A stretch of 5,526 bases of DNA, from positions 1 to 5,526 of the forward strand of contig JAURLR010000082.1 of the NCBI GenBank assembly GCA_030831135.1. The letters are read 5' to 3'. A program made the translations under genes and the position numbers. Below the pieces are notes generated by a model. It was not told the origin of the DNA. It saw only the letters and a program-made list of their open reading frames with translations, and did not search any database. The DNA comes from Alphaproteobacteria bacterium (GTDB lineage Bacteria; Pseudomonadota; Alphaproteobacteria; UBA6615). Shown here piece by piece: positions 1 through 5,526 of the stretch (its first letter is position 1; every line of letters starts with the position of its first letter).

Positions 1-657
1 GCCGAGGATCAGCAACGCACCGCGCAGCATGCCGCCGCGGCTCGCTCCCGACGCATCTTCGGATTCGCTGTTGCCCGGTTCCGCAATCCGGCCCCGACCC
101 AGCATCACGAACATCGACGTACCGACCAGGAGACTGGCCACCCCGGGCACAATGAACGCCGCACGCCAGCTGATGAGATCGATCAGACAGCCCGCCGTGA
201 GCGCAGCCACGCCGACCCCCATGCCGCCGAACAGGCCGTTGATCGCCAGCGCCTTGCCCGGATTGTGGGGTGCCAGACGCATCACCCAGGGAATGCCCAC
301 CGGATGATAGATCGCCGCAAAAATGCCTATAGCGGCAAGTGCGAGAACAATCGACCCGGGACCATCCATGAATCCCGCGACCATGCTGGCAGCCCCCATG
401 CCGATGAAACTCACCGCGATCATGCCGCCCCGGGTCCAGCGATCCGCGATCCAGCCCATGGGAAGTGCGGCCAGTCCGATCAGCAGCGCTGCGGGCGTCC
501 AGAGTTCGATCAGATCGGGATAGGGCATCTCCCAGACCCGTTCGAGGGCGAGCACGATGGTGAAGAAATAGGCCGCGAACAGATGCATCGCACCATGGGC
601 GATGGCGGCGAAAACAAGTGCATTCCGTTGCGGGCTGGCCGTGGGCAGGCGCATCAT
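1..657 (-). CDS. MFS transporter, N-terminal half (runs off left edge)
   Basis: This frame is open for 219 codons from an ATG at 657 to the first base of the window, so the C-terminal half lies outside. About six hydrophobic segments are visible (roughly residues 13-38, 48-67, 79-97, 100-118, 140-160, 163-186). They are followed by a polar, Ser/Glu/Gly-rich loop (about 187-209) and the start of a seventh segment, which is the six-plus-six layout of the major facilitator superfamily. The loop between segments 2 and 3 carries the motif-A signature GWIADRWTR (68-76, with Asp72 and Arg73). A HPVG motif ends segment 4 (118-121). MFS proteins are inner-membrane secondary transporters; the substrate cannot be read from this half. 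The start overlaps the cutA stop as ATGA, and a second ATG follows immediately at 654. GGGGA lies directly before the first ATG, too close to be a good ribosome site, so coupling to cutA translation is likely. Confidence 0.85.
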   Translation of the reverse strand, partial: MMRLPTASPQRNALVFAAIAHGAMHLFAAYFFTIVLALERVWEMPYPDLIELWTPAALLIGLAALPMGWIADRWTRGGMIAVSFIGMGAASMVAGFMDGPGSIVLALAAIGIFAAIYHPVGIPWVMRLAPHNPGKALAINGLFGGMGVGVAALTAGCLIDLISWRAAFIVPGVASLLVGTSMFVMLGRGRIAEPGNSESEDASGASRGGMLRGALLILG

Positions 658-1007
658 TCCCCGGGACCTGAACGCACGGTTTCAGCGGCGATCCAGGCGA
701 AGTAATCCGGATTGCCACGTCCCAGCGGAATTTCGACCACGCAGGGCACATCGAAGCTGTGAAGTTCCTGCACACGCGCGCTCAGTTCTGGAACCATCAA
801 TGCGCGCGTCTTGAGGATCAGCACGACTTCATCGCCCTCCTCCACGCGGCCTTCCCAGCGATAGATGGATTTCATCCCGGTAATGATATTGGCGCAGGCA
901 GCGATCTTCTCTTCAACGACACGCCGCGCGATCTCGCGCGCCTGATCGGTCGAACCACAGGTGACATAGAGCATGCTTGCGCGTTGGTCTTCGTCTGGCT
1001 TGTCCAC
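654..1007 (-). CDS. cutA: CutA1 divalent cation tolerance protein
   Basis: A 117-residue protein of the CutA family, small trimeric proteins of the PII-like ferredoxin fold that bind divalent copper; their physiological role is debated. Family landmarks are clear: the first strand with LYVTCGS (13-19), EEKIAACANII (32-42), YRWEG (49-53), EVVLILKTR (60-68), ELHSFDVP (81-88) and a C-terminal GNPDYFAWI (98-106). Cys17, Cys38 and His83 appear to match the copper ligands described for the E. coli protein. I chose the GTG at 1007 because GGAGGG (1015-1020) sits seven bases upstream. The ATG at 1049 would add 14 residues (MGGRPRLGEPEGAI) with no good ribosome site, and the ATG at 974 would start just before the first strand, also without one. 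The stop overlaps the start of the MFS gene downstream. The gene is divergent from the one at 1123. Confidence 0.93.
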   Translation of the reverse strand: MDKPDEDQRASMLYVTCGSTDQAREIARRVVEEKIAACANIITGMKSIYRWEGRVEEGDEVVLILKTRALMVPELSARVQELHSFDVPCVVEIPLGRGNPDYFAWIAAETVRSGPGE

Positions 1008-1014
1008 AATTGCG

Positions 1015-1020
1015 CCCTCC
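1015..1020 (-). promoter_or_regulatory. Ribosome binding site of cutA
   Basis: GGAGGG on the minus strand is followed by seven bases and then GTG at 1007. It is the only strong Shine-Dalgarno match near the 5' end of cutA and decides the start in favour of GTG over the upstream ATG at 1049. A TAGAAT hexamer at 1048-1053 resembles a -10 box and overlaps that upstream ATG, which would also argue for the shorter form, but no convincing -35 accompanies it. Confidence 0.65.
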
Positions 1021-1122
1021 GGCTCGCCGAGTCTTGGCCTTCCTCCCATTCTACACTACGATCCCGCCGGTCGATGAAGCGGAAGCTGTGTTATTTCGTC
1101 GACGGGGATATGAGGGTACGGA

Positions 1123-1440
1123 ATGGCGGTCAGCAAGAAGCGAGCAGAGGTGAACAACGTGGTTGCTTTGCAGCCCCATCGCCCCCGCGGGGACCGAAAG
1201 ACAAAGGCGCGCGGACCGCTGAGCGGTGCCCAGCGTGACTGGTTGCTGCGCGGCCTGTCCCAGCCCGGCGGCAAATTGCCCCTGTTCGACCGCGACGGTC
1301 AGAAGGTCAGCGACCGCACGATCCGCAGCTGCATCCGGCACGGTTTTGCCGAACCCTGGTTTGAAAACCCGATCAAGCCCGACTGGCTTGTCTGCAAACT
1401 CACCGACAAGGGGCGCGTTGCCCTGAACGTCGCAGGCTGA
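1123..1440 (+). CDS. Small basic hypothetical protein, possible winged-helix fold
   Basis: A 105-residue protein that I do not recognise as a named family. The first 30 residues are Lys/Arg-rich and probably disordered. Residues 33-102 read like a compact winged-helix unit: a helix LSGAQRDWLLRGL (33-45), a short strand or turn, SDRTIRSCIRHGF (63-75) in the position of a recognition helix, and a strand pair ending WLVCKLTDKGRVAL (88-101). That last part resembles the wing of MarR-like proteins, where (Y/C)xLTxxGR is common. The fold is an inference from pattern, not from a search. The start is supported by GAGGG (1112-1116) six bases before ATG. The stop is 48 bases before the molybdenum hydroxylase gene on the same strand, so it may be co-transcribed and could regulate that gene, but nothing here proves it. 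The gene is divergent from cutA. Confidence 0.75.
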   Translation: MAVSKKRAEVNNVVALQPHRPRGDRKTKARGPLSGAQRDWLLRGLSQPGGKLPLFDRDGQKVSDRTIRSCIRHGFAEPWFENPIKPDWLVCKLTDKGRVALNVAG

Positions 1441-1488
1441 CGCGCGCCGCGCGATCCATGCCATATCGAGACATAAAGGATTATTTTC

Positions 1489-3822
1489 ATGGGTAAGTTT
1501 GGAATCGGACAGGGCGTCCGACGCGAAGAAGACCCGCGACTGCTGACCGGGCGCGGCTATTACGTCAACGACGTCAACCTTCCCGGTCAGGCCTATACGC
1601 ATATTCTGCGCTCCCCCTATGCCCATGCCGAAATCCGTTCGATCGACACGACGGCAGCAAAAGCTGCCCCCGGCGTGCTTGTGGTCTATGTCGGTGCCGA
1701 TGTGGTCGCCGACGATCTGGGGTTTCCCGGCATGCCCGCCAAGTGGAAACGCCCGGACGGGCAACCCATGAAATACCGGCCCCAGCCCCCGCTCGCCACG
1801 GACCGGGTGCGTTATGTGGGCGACCCGGTGGCCATGGTTGTCGCCGAAACGATCAATCAGGCGCGCGATGCCGCTGAACTGATCGATATCGACTTCGACA
1901 TGCTCCCCTCGATCACCGACACGGCACAAACGGTTGCACCTGACGCACCGCGCGTATGGGACGACTATCCCGATAATATCTCGGGCATGTTCCAGTCGGG
2001 CGATGCCGATGCAGCAGGGGCCGCACTGGCCGGTGCCGCCCATGTGATCAAGCGGCGTTTCGTCATCAGCCGGGTCTTCGCCAACTACATGGAACCCCGC
2101 GGGGCCATCGGCGACTACGACCCGCGCGAGGACCGCTACACGCTTTATGCCGATGTGCAGTATCCCCATCGGGTCCGTCAGCTTCTGGCCGAGAAGATTT
2201 TCCGCATCCCCGAACAGAATGTTCGCGTGGTTTCCCGCGATGTCGGCGGCGGCTTTGGCACCAAGGGTTGGCAATATGCCGAACATCGCCTGACGCTTTG
2301 GGCCTCCCGAAAAGTCGGACGCCCGGTCAAGTGGTCCTCGGAACGCAGCGAGGCCATACAGGGTGACGAGCATGGCCGCGATAACGTGACCGAGGCCGAA
2401 CTGGCATTCGACGATCAGGGCAAGATCGTTGGCCTGCGGGTACAGACCATCGCCAATATCGGTGCCTATCTCTCGGCGATCCGGAACCTGCTTTCGGTCT
2501 TCTCCAATGTCGGCACGCTGATCGGCGTTTACAACATTCCTGCCGCCCATGTGTCGGTCCGCACCGTGCATTCCAATACCAACCCCACCGCGCCCTATCG
2601 CGGTGCCGGCCGCCCCGAGGCGACCTATGTAATTGAGCGCATGCTCGATGAAGCGGCCCGCGAGCTGGGCTACGACCCGGCAGAATTACGCCGCAAGAAC
2701 ATGATCGCGTCGGATGCGATGCCAGTCAAAACCGCCCTCGGCCTGACCTATGATTGCGGCGCCTTCATCGAGAACCAGGCCGAAGCCCTCAAGATGGCCG
2801 ACTACGCCGGATTTCCCGCGCGCCAGGCCGCATCCCGTGAAAACGGCAAGCTGCGCGGCATCGGGATGGCGAACCCGATCGAGCGGGCGGCCTCCCCGTC
2901 TCCCGACTTCGCCGAAGTGCGGTTCTCCACCGATGGCAGCACCACGATCCTGATGGGCACCAAGAGTCAGGGCCAAGGACACGAAACCGTCTACAAGCAG
3001 ATCGTCGGTGAGCGCCTTGGTCTCGATCCCTCGGATATCCGGGTGATCGACGGGGATACGGACCGCGTGGCATTCGGCATCGGCACCATGGGGTCGCGAT
3101 CGACCGTGATCGGTGGCTCGGCGCTTCACAATGCATCCCTCAAGATCGAGGCAAAGGCCCGAAAGATCGCAGCCCACCAGCTCGAAGCCAGCGAAGCTGA
3201 TATCGAGTTCCAGGACGGGATTTTCCGGGTGTCGGGAACGGACCGCGAAATCTCTCTCAAGGATGTCGCAAAGGCGTCGTTCCTGCCCGCGAAACTCCCG
3301 CCGGGACTCGAGCCCGGTCTTTATGAGACCGCAACCTTTGCCCCCGATCAGGACACCTATCCCAACGGCAGCCATGTCTGTGAGGTCGAGATCGACCCGG
3401 AGACCGGCACCGTTGAAATCCTTGGCTACAAGGTGGTCGACGATGTGGGGATCATGATCAACCCGACCATCGTGAAAGGCCAGATCCATGGCGGTATTGC
3501 GCAGGGTGTGGGCCAGATTCTGATGGAACAGATCGCCTATGACCCGGATTCGGGCCAGCTTCTCTCGGGCTCTTTCATGGACTACGCCATGCCCCGTGCC
3601 GACAATTTCTCCGACATGGAAATCGCCAGCAATGAAGTGCCGACCCAGCGCAACCCGCTGGGTGTGAAAGGCGCGGGCGAAGCCGGCACTGTGGGCGCCA
3701 TGCCGGCCCTGATGAATGCCATCATGGATGCACTGTCCGAGGTCGGAGTGACGTCACTCGACATGCCCGCAACCCCCGATCGGGTGTGGCGGGCCATCCG
3801 GGACGCACAAGACGCGGCCTGA
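1489..3822 (+). CDS. Xanthine dehydrogenase family molybdopterin-binding subunit (form II CoxL-like)
   Basis: A 777-residue catalytic large subunit of the molybdenum hydroxylase family (xanthine/aldehyde oxidase, CO dehydrogenase), which hydroxylates aldehydes, N-heterocycles or similar substrates at a Mo-molybdopterin cofactor. The N-terminus RREEDPRLLTGRG (11-23) opens the a/b hammerhead domain (to about 130); the cofactor-binding domains follow. Landmarks are GGGFGTK (253-259), PYRGAGR (369-375), QGQGHET (494-500), GTMGSRST (532-539) and GVKGAGEAG (725-733), where Glu731 is the expected catalytic base. The active-site loop PYRGAGR matches the form II type and lacks the Cys of the AYxCSFR loop of true CO dehydrogenase (form I), so CO oxidation is unlikely and the substrate is unknown. 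Length is normal and no signal peptide is seen, so it is probably cytoplasmic. AAGGA (1476-1480) lies eight bases before ATG. Oddly, no FAD or 2Fe-2S subunit gene adjoins it on either side. Confidence 0.95.
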   Translation: MGKFGIGQGVRREEDPRLLTGRGYYVNDVNLPGQAYTHILRSPYAHAEIRSIDTTAAKAAPGVLVVYVGADVVADDLGFPGMPAKWKRPDGQPMKYRPQPPLATDRVRYVGDPVAMVVAETINQARDAAELIDIDFDMLPSITDTAQTVAPDAPRVWDDYPDNISGMFQSGDADAAGAALAGAAHVIKRRFVISRVFANYMEPRGAIGDYDPREDRYTLYADVQYPHRVRQLLAEKIFRIPEQNVRVVSRDVGGGFGTKGWQYAEHRLTLWASRKVGRPVKWSSERSEAIQGDEHGRDNVTEAELAFDDQGKIVGLRVQTIANIGAYLSAIRNLLSVFSNVGTLIGVYNIPAAHVSVRTVHSNTNPTAPYRGAGRPEATYVIERMLDEAARELGYDPAELRRKNMIASDAMPVKTALGLTYDCGAFIENQAEALKMADYAGFPARQAASRENGKLRGIGMANPIERAASPSPDFAEVRFSTDGSTTILMGTKSQGQGHETVYKQIVGERLGLDPSDIRVIDGDTDRVAFGIGTMGSRSTVIGGSALHNASLKIEAKARKIAAHQLEASEADIEFQDGIFRVSGTDREISLKDVAKASFLPAKLPPGLEPGLYETATFAPDQDTYPNGSHVCEVEIDPETGTVEILGYKVVDDVGIMINPTIVKGQIHGGIAQGVGQILMEQIAYDPDSGQLLSGSFMDYAMPRADNFSDMEIASNEVPTQRNPLGVKGAGEAGTVGAMPALMNAIMDALSEVGVTSLDMPATPDRVWRAIRDAQDAA

Positions 3823-3867
3823 GGCGGGTTCATCCTCTGTTTACCCGGAAGTGATGCAATAAGGCTT

Positions 3868-3873
3868 GGAGGG
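3868..3873 (+). promoter_or_regulatory. Ribosome binding site of the 143-residue gene
   Basis: GGAGGG precedes the ATG at 3878 by four bases (five if only GGAGG pairs). It favours that ATG over the in-frame TTG at 3866, which overlaps the site itself, and over the ATGs at 3893 and 3917, which are too far away. Its last three bases lie inside a perfect palindrome that also covers the start codon. Confidence 0.55.
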
Positions 3874-3886
3874 ATCCATGGATCCC
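3871..3886 (+). repeat. 16-bp perfect palindrome over the start codon
   Basis: GGGATCCATGGATCCC is its own reverse complement. As RNA it can fold into a six-base-pair stem (GGGAUC with GAUCCC) and a four-base loop CAUG that holds the start codon, while the 5' arm takes up the 3' half of the ribosome binding site. As DNA it could be a symmetric protein-binding site. Either role is inference; a chance palindrome in coding sequence is also possible. Confidence 0.5.
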
Positions 3887-4309
3887 GGTCCCATGGTCGA
3901 ATCTCCGGATCCTGGAATGGCCGATACGACACACACACTCGAAATACCTCCCGCGTCGGGTGGGCAGCAGGATCTGCACGCACGTTGCGAGCTGTTGCTG
4001 GAGGAATGGCGCAAATCCGATTCGCGTGATGAGCGCACCCCCACCGATATCGGCGCGATTCTCTTTGAAGCGCAGGTCCTGCTGGTCTGTGAAGAGATTC
4101 ACCGGGGCAACATAACTGATCGCCGAATCCAGAAGGCCGTCTCGGAAATCGGCCAACAGAAACATCAGGATATTCTGGATACCGTCCGGCTGCGCCTGTA
4201 CCAGCGCAGCGCCTATGTGCGCCGCCTGAAGAATATCGAGACGGTCTTTCAGCAATTGATCCGTGGCGACATGAACCGGTCTGTCACGCGGCCGGCGAAA
4301 CTGAGCTGA
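3878..4309 (+). CDS. Hypothetical helical protein, 143 residues
   Basis: I do not recognise this protein. From the ATG at 3878 it has a Pro/Gly/Met-rich, probably disordered leader (1-30) with an internal near-repeat (DPGPM, then PDPGM). The rest appears almost wholly alpha-helical and highly charged, with segments around 32-46, 54-75 (TDIGAILFEAQVLLVCEEIH), 79-92 and 93-128, ending in a basic tail. There is no membrane segment, signal peptide or known catalytic motif. The likely character is a small soluble protein that binds a partner through amphipathic helices. It begins 55 bases after the molybdenum hydroxylase gene on the same strand, and no good terminator lies between them, so it may share the transcript. 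Its stop is six bases from the stop of the convergent 331-residue gene. A start at TTG 3866 would add four residues. Confidence 0.7.
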   Translation: MDPGPMVESPDPGMADTTHTLEIPPASGGQQDLHARCELLLEEWRKSDSRDERTPTDIGAILFEAQVLLVCEEIHRGNITDRRIQKAVSEIGQQKHQDILDTVRLRLYQRSAYVRRLKNIETVFQQLIRGDMNRSVTRPAKLS

Positions 4310-4315
4310 GACGCG

Positions 4316-5311
4316 CTACCAGGCCATCGCTTTCCGATAGTCGTTCTCGGCTTTGTTCAGAGACGTGACGAGCGTCAATTTCCATTCATCGACCGGCATA
4401 TAGCGTGGGGCCAGGAACCGGTTGAGCACACGGGTCTGTTCAAGCAGGTTGAAGTCTCCGGGCTGTTTCGGGTCAACCGTTTGCCAGGCCTCGACGACAG
4501 CAGTCCAGGCCGACATCCAGCTGAACAATTCATTGCGTTGCGCCTCAAGAGTGCTGCAGACCTCTTCGTGTCTGGCGAATATCGTCTCGACGTCAGCAAT
4601 ACCGCTATCAGCTTCCTTCAACAGCTTGGAAAACTGGCGTATCGGAAATGCGATCAGCCGCAGCACCGAATCCAGTTCCGTGACCACAGACATTTCATTG
4701 GCGCGCAGGGACATGAACGCGTCGAGCTTGCCCTTGATCCTGCATATTCCACGGTAGCGGTTACGCAGCATTTCGATCCGCGCAACCTCCGCAACCACGG
4801 AATCAATAACGGCCTGCGGATCGTCGACGCTCAGTTTCTGCGCCAGCGCGTCCAGGGCATCCTGTCCCCTTGCCCCGTCACCATCTTTGTCCAGTTCGGC
4901 ATCGATCGCATCGGAGTCAGTGAGGACCTTCTGTGCACCCTTGTGCCAGGTCACAATCTGCAGCGCGATACGCTTCTGGGCGAGCGCTTCAAATTCAGGT
5001 TCGGGCTCCCAGGAGGCCCGCCCGCTCAGCACCTCCAAAGGTACCCGGTCACCAACCTTGAGGATCGGGACAAATTTCAATCCCCGACCGACCAGATCGA
5101 GCATGATGCCATCATGGCTATCCTCGGAAATTTTGAACTCACGTGCGATCCCACGCAGGGGCAACGCCACATTGTGCTCCCCCAACATGCCCACGAGCAT
5201 GGCCCGGCCTTCCTGAGGTTCAGACATGCGGAAACAGGCCTCATCAAGCATCCTGAAGAAGCCGTGTTCAAACCCTATGACTTCGGGCAGCGGTATTTCT
5301 GCATCAGACAC
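4316..5311 (-). CDS. Hypothetical protein, 331 residues, mostly helical
   Basis: I do not recognise this protein. The N-terminal part (about 1-120) mixes strands and helices, including GLKFVPILKVGDRVPLEVLSG (77-97), which could be a small beta domain. A DKDGDG segment (141-146) follows and resembles the first half of a calcium-binding loop but lacks the acidic residue at position 12. Residues 150-278 appear long-helical and charged, with possible coiled-coil stretches near 165-190 and 205-265. A compact C-terminal segment contains RVLNRFLAPRYMPVDEW (294-310). No signal peptide or membrane segment is seen, so it is presumably cytoplasmic. The GTG start at 5311 is supported by GGGGAG (5321-5326) nine bases upstream. 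A GATAAT hexamer at 5344-5349 could be a -10 box, but no clear -35 accompanies it. The gene is convergent with its left neighbour, with a six-base gap. Confidence 0.75.
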   Translation of the reverse strand: MSDAEIPLPEVIGFEHGFFRMLDEACFRMSEPQEGRAMLVGMLGEHNVALPLRGIAREFKISEDSHDGIMLDLVGRGLKFVPILKVGDRVPLEVLSGRASWEPEPEFEALAQKRIALQIVTWHKGAQKVLTDSDAIDAELDKDGDGARGQDALDALAQKLSVDDPQAVIDSVVAEVARIEMLRNRYRGICRIKGKLDAFMSLRANEMSVVTELDSVLRLIAFPIRQFSKLLKEADSGIADVETIFARHEEVCSTLEAQRNELFSWMSAWTAVVEAWQTVDPKQPGDFNLLEQTRVLNRFLAPRYMPVDEWKLTLVTSLNKAENDYRKAMAW

Positions 5312-5418
5312 GACGCAGGTCTCCCCTCACGCAATTCAACGGTATTATCGCGCGATCTGGTTAATAAAGCGTCGCCGTATCTCGACACGCGTTCAAAAAC
5401 ATGATGATTTCAGTGAAT

Positions 5419-5467
5419 TGGTCGGGACGAGAGGATTCGAACCTCCGACCCCCACACCCCCAGTGTG
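5419..5467 (-). other. tRNA-Pro(GGG) 3' fragment, probable attachment site
   Basis: Read on the minus strand, this is the 3' part of a tRNA. It has anticodon stem 3' strand TGTGG (5452-5456), loop CTGGGGG with anticodon GGG (5459-5461), a five-base variable loop GGGTC, T arm GGAGG-TTCGAAT-CCTCT (5430-5446), acceptor 3' strand CGTCCCG (5423-5429), discriminator A and encoded CCA (5419-5421). Anticodon GGG, the CGTCCCG strand and the C at 72 suit tRNA-Pro. No D arm and no CGGGACG 5' acceptor strand exist in the 59 bases upstream. The stem base at tRNA position 27 is A where a C would pair, so similarity to a tRNA seems to begin at about position 28. This is the form of a displaced 3' end left by tyrosine-recombinase integration into a tRNA gene. 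A degenerate pseudogene is the alternative. Confidence 0.7.
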
Positions 5468-5478
5468 TGACTGTTCCC

Positions 5479-5494
5479 AGTGATTTCAATCACT
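5479..5494. repeat. Inverted repeat AGTGATT-TC-AATCACT
   Basis: Two perfect seven-base arms are separated by two bases, immediately beyond the tRNA fragment and within AT-rich sequence. The near-zero spacer makes it a better candidate for a protein-binding site than for an RNA hairpin. Its position next to the putative attachment core suggests a recombinase or excisionase site, which is inference. Confidence 0.45.
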
Positions 5495-5523
5495 TAGCAG
5501 GTAAGCTGTTGAACTTACTTAGC
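5492..5523. repeat. Direct repeat ACTTAGC and overlapping inverted repeat
   Basis: ACTTAGC occurs at 5492-5498 and again at 5517-5523, 25 bases apart start to start. Between the copies, AGGTAAG (5499-5505) and CTTACTT (5514-5520) form a seven-pair inverted repeat with one G-T pair and an eight-base loop. Short direct repeats near an attachment core resemble arm-type integrase sites, but the window ends three bases later and chance cannot be excluded. Confidence 0.35.
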
Positions 5524-5526
5524 GTA

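Noticed and set aside
759..1238. A 159-codon plus-strand open frame, and a 131-residue reading of cutA from 1049.
   Set aside because: The first is antisense to cutA and runs into the gene at 1123. The second extends cutA without a ribosome site, while GTG at 1007 has an excellent one.
1051..2571. A 506-codon open frame on the minus strand.
   Set aside because: It lies opposite the well-supported hydroxylase gene and covers the small gene at 1123. Its composition (Gly, Asp, Arg and His rich, no domain) is what codon bias in GC-rich genes produces on the antisense strand.
3825..3847. CGGGT...ACCCG hairpin after the hydroxylase gene as a terminator.
   Set aside because: The stem is only five pairs with a 13-base loop and no T-run follows, so it is not a credible intrinsic terminator.
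5344..5349. GATAAT as a promoter -10 box for the 331-residue gene.
   Set aside because: The hexamer is close to consensus and well placed, but no -35 element stands 16-18 bases upstream, so I did not list it as a promoter.
4481..5404. A 307-codon plus-strand open frame.
   Set aside because: It is antisense to the 331-residue gene, which has a good ribosome site and a plausible soluble-protein composition. The plus-strand frame reads as an unstructured His/Arg/Pro-rich shadow.
5226..5483. An 85-codon plus-strand frame ending with GTRGFEPPTP.
   Set aside because: That peptide is the classic false translation of the reverse strand of a tRNA T arm; it comes from the tRNA-Pro fragment.
5419..5526. 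A functional tRNA-Pro, or a tRNA split by a group I intron.
   Set aside because: No D arm or 5' acceptor strand is present at normal spacing. Intron-split tRNAs are usually cut in the anticodon loop, but here similarity extends into the 5' side of the anticodon stem. The window ends too early to exclude the intron fully.

Overview
The window looks like chromosomal DNA of a GC-rich alphaproteobacterium. This is an inference from base composition (by eye about 60% G+C), strong GGAGG-type ribosome binding sites, an aerobic molybdenum hydroxylase subunit, and a tRNA-Pro remnant resembling alphaproteobacterial tRNA-Pro(GGG). No 16S, marker gene or other firm taxonomic evidence is present.

Layout, left to right. 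Positions 1-1007 hold a minus-strand pair: cutA (copper-binding trimeric CutA1 protein), followed by the N-terminal half of an MFS transporter that runs off the left edge. The two genes overlap by four bases (ATGA), so they are probably translationally coupled. Positions 1123-4309 hold three plus-strand genes: a 105-residue protein with a possible winged-helix fold, a 777-residue molybdopterin-binding large subunit of the xanthine dehydrogenase / form II CoxL-like family, and a 143-residue predicted helical protein of unknown function. Gaps of 48 and 55 bases and the lack of a convincing terminator make co-transcription possible. The first gene is divergent from cutA across about 115 bases. 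Positions 4316-5311 (minus) encode a 331-residue uncharacterised, mostly helical protein, convergent with the 143-residue gene and only six bases from it.

The right edge is the most informative part. Positions 5419-5467 (minus) match the 3' portion of a tRNA-Pro(GGG), from within the anticodon stem to CCA. The D arm and 5' acceptor strand are absent and are replaced by AT-richer sequence (about 40% G+C) with inverted and direct repeats. This is the usual form of a displaced tRNA 3' end left when an integrative element inserts into a tRNA gene. Geometry predicts an element to the right of the window, with everything to its left being backbone.

Functionally, the molybdenum hydroxylase subunit is notable because neither the FAD (CoxM-like) nor the 2Fe-2S (CoxS-like) partner gene is next to it. 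It must either borrow partners encoded elsewhere or work differently. I see no CRISPR array, toxin-antitoxin pair, transposase or defence system. The two unknown helical proteins are the only candidates for new biology among the coding regions, and the sequence alone does not give them a function.
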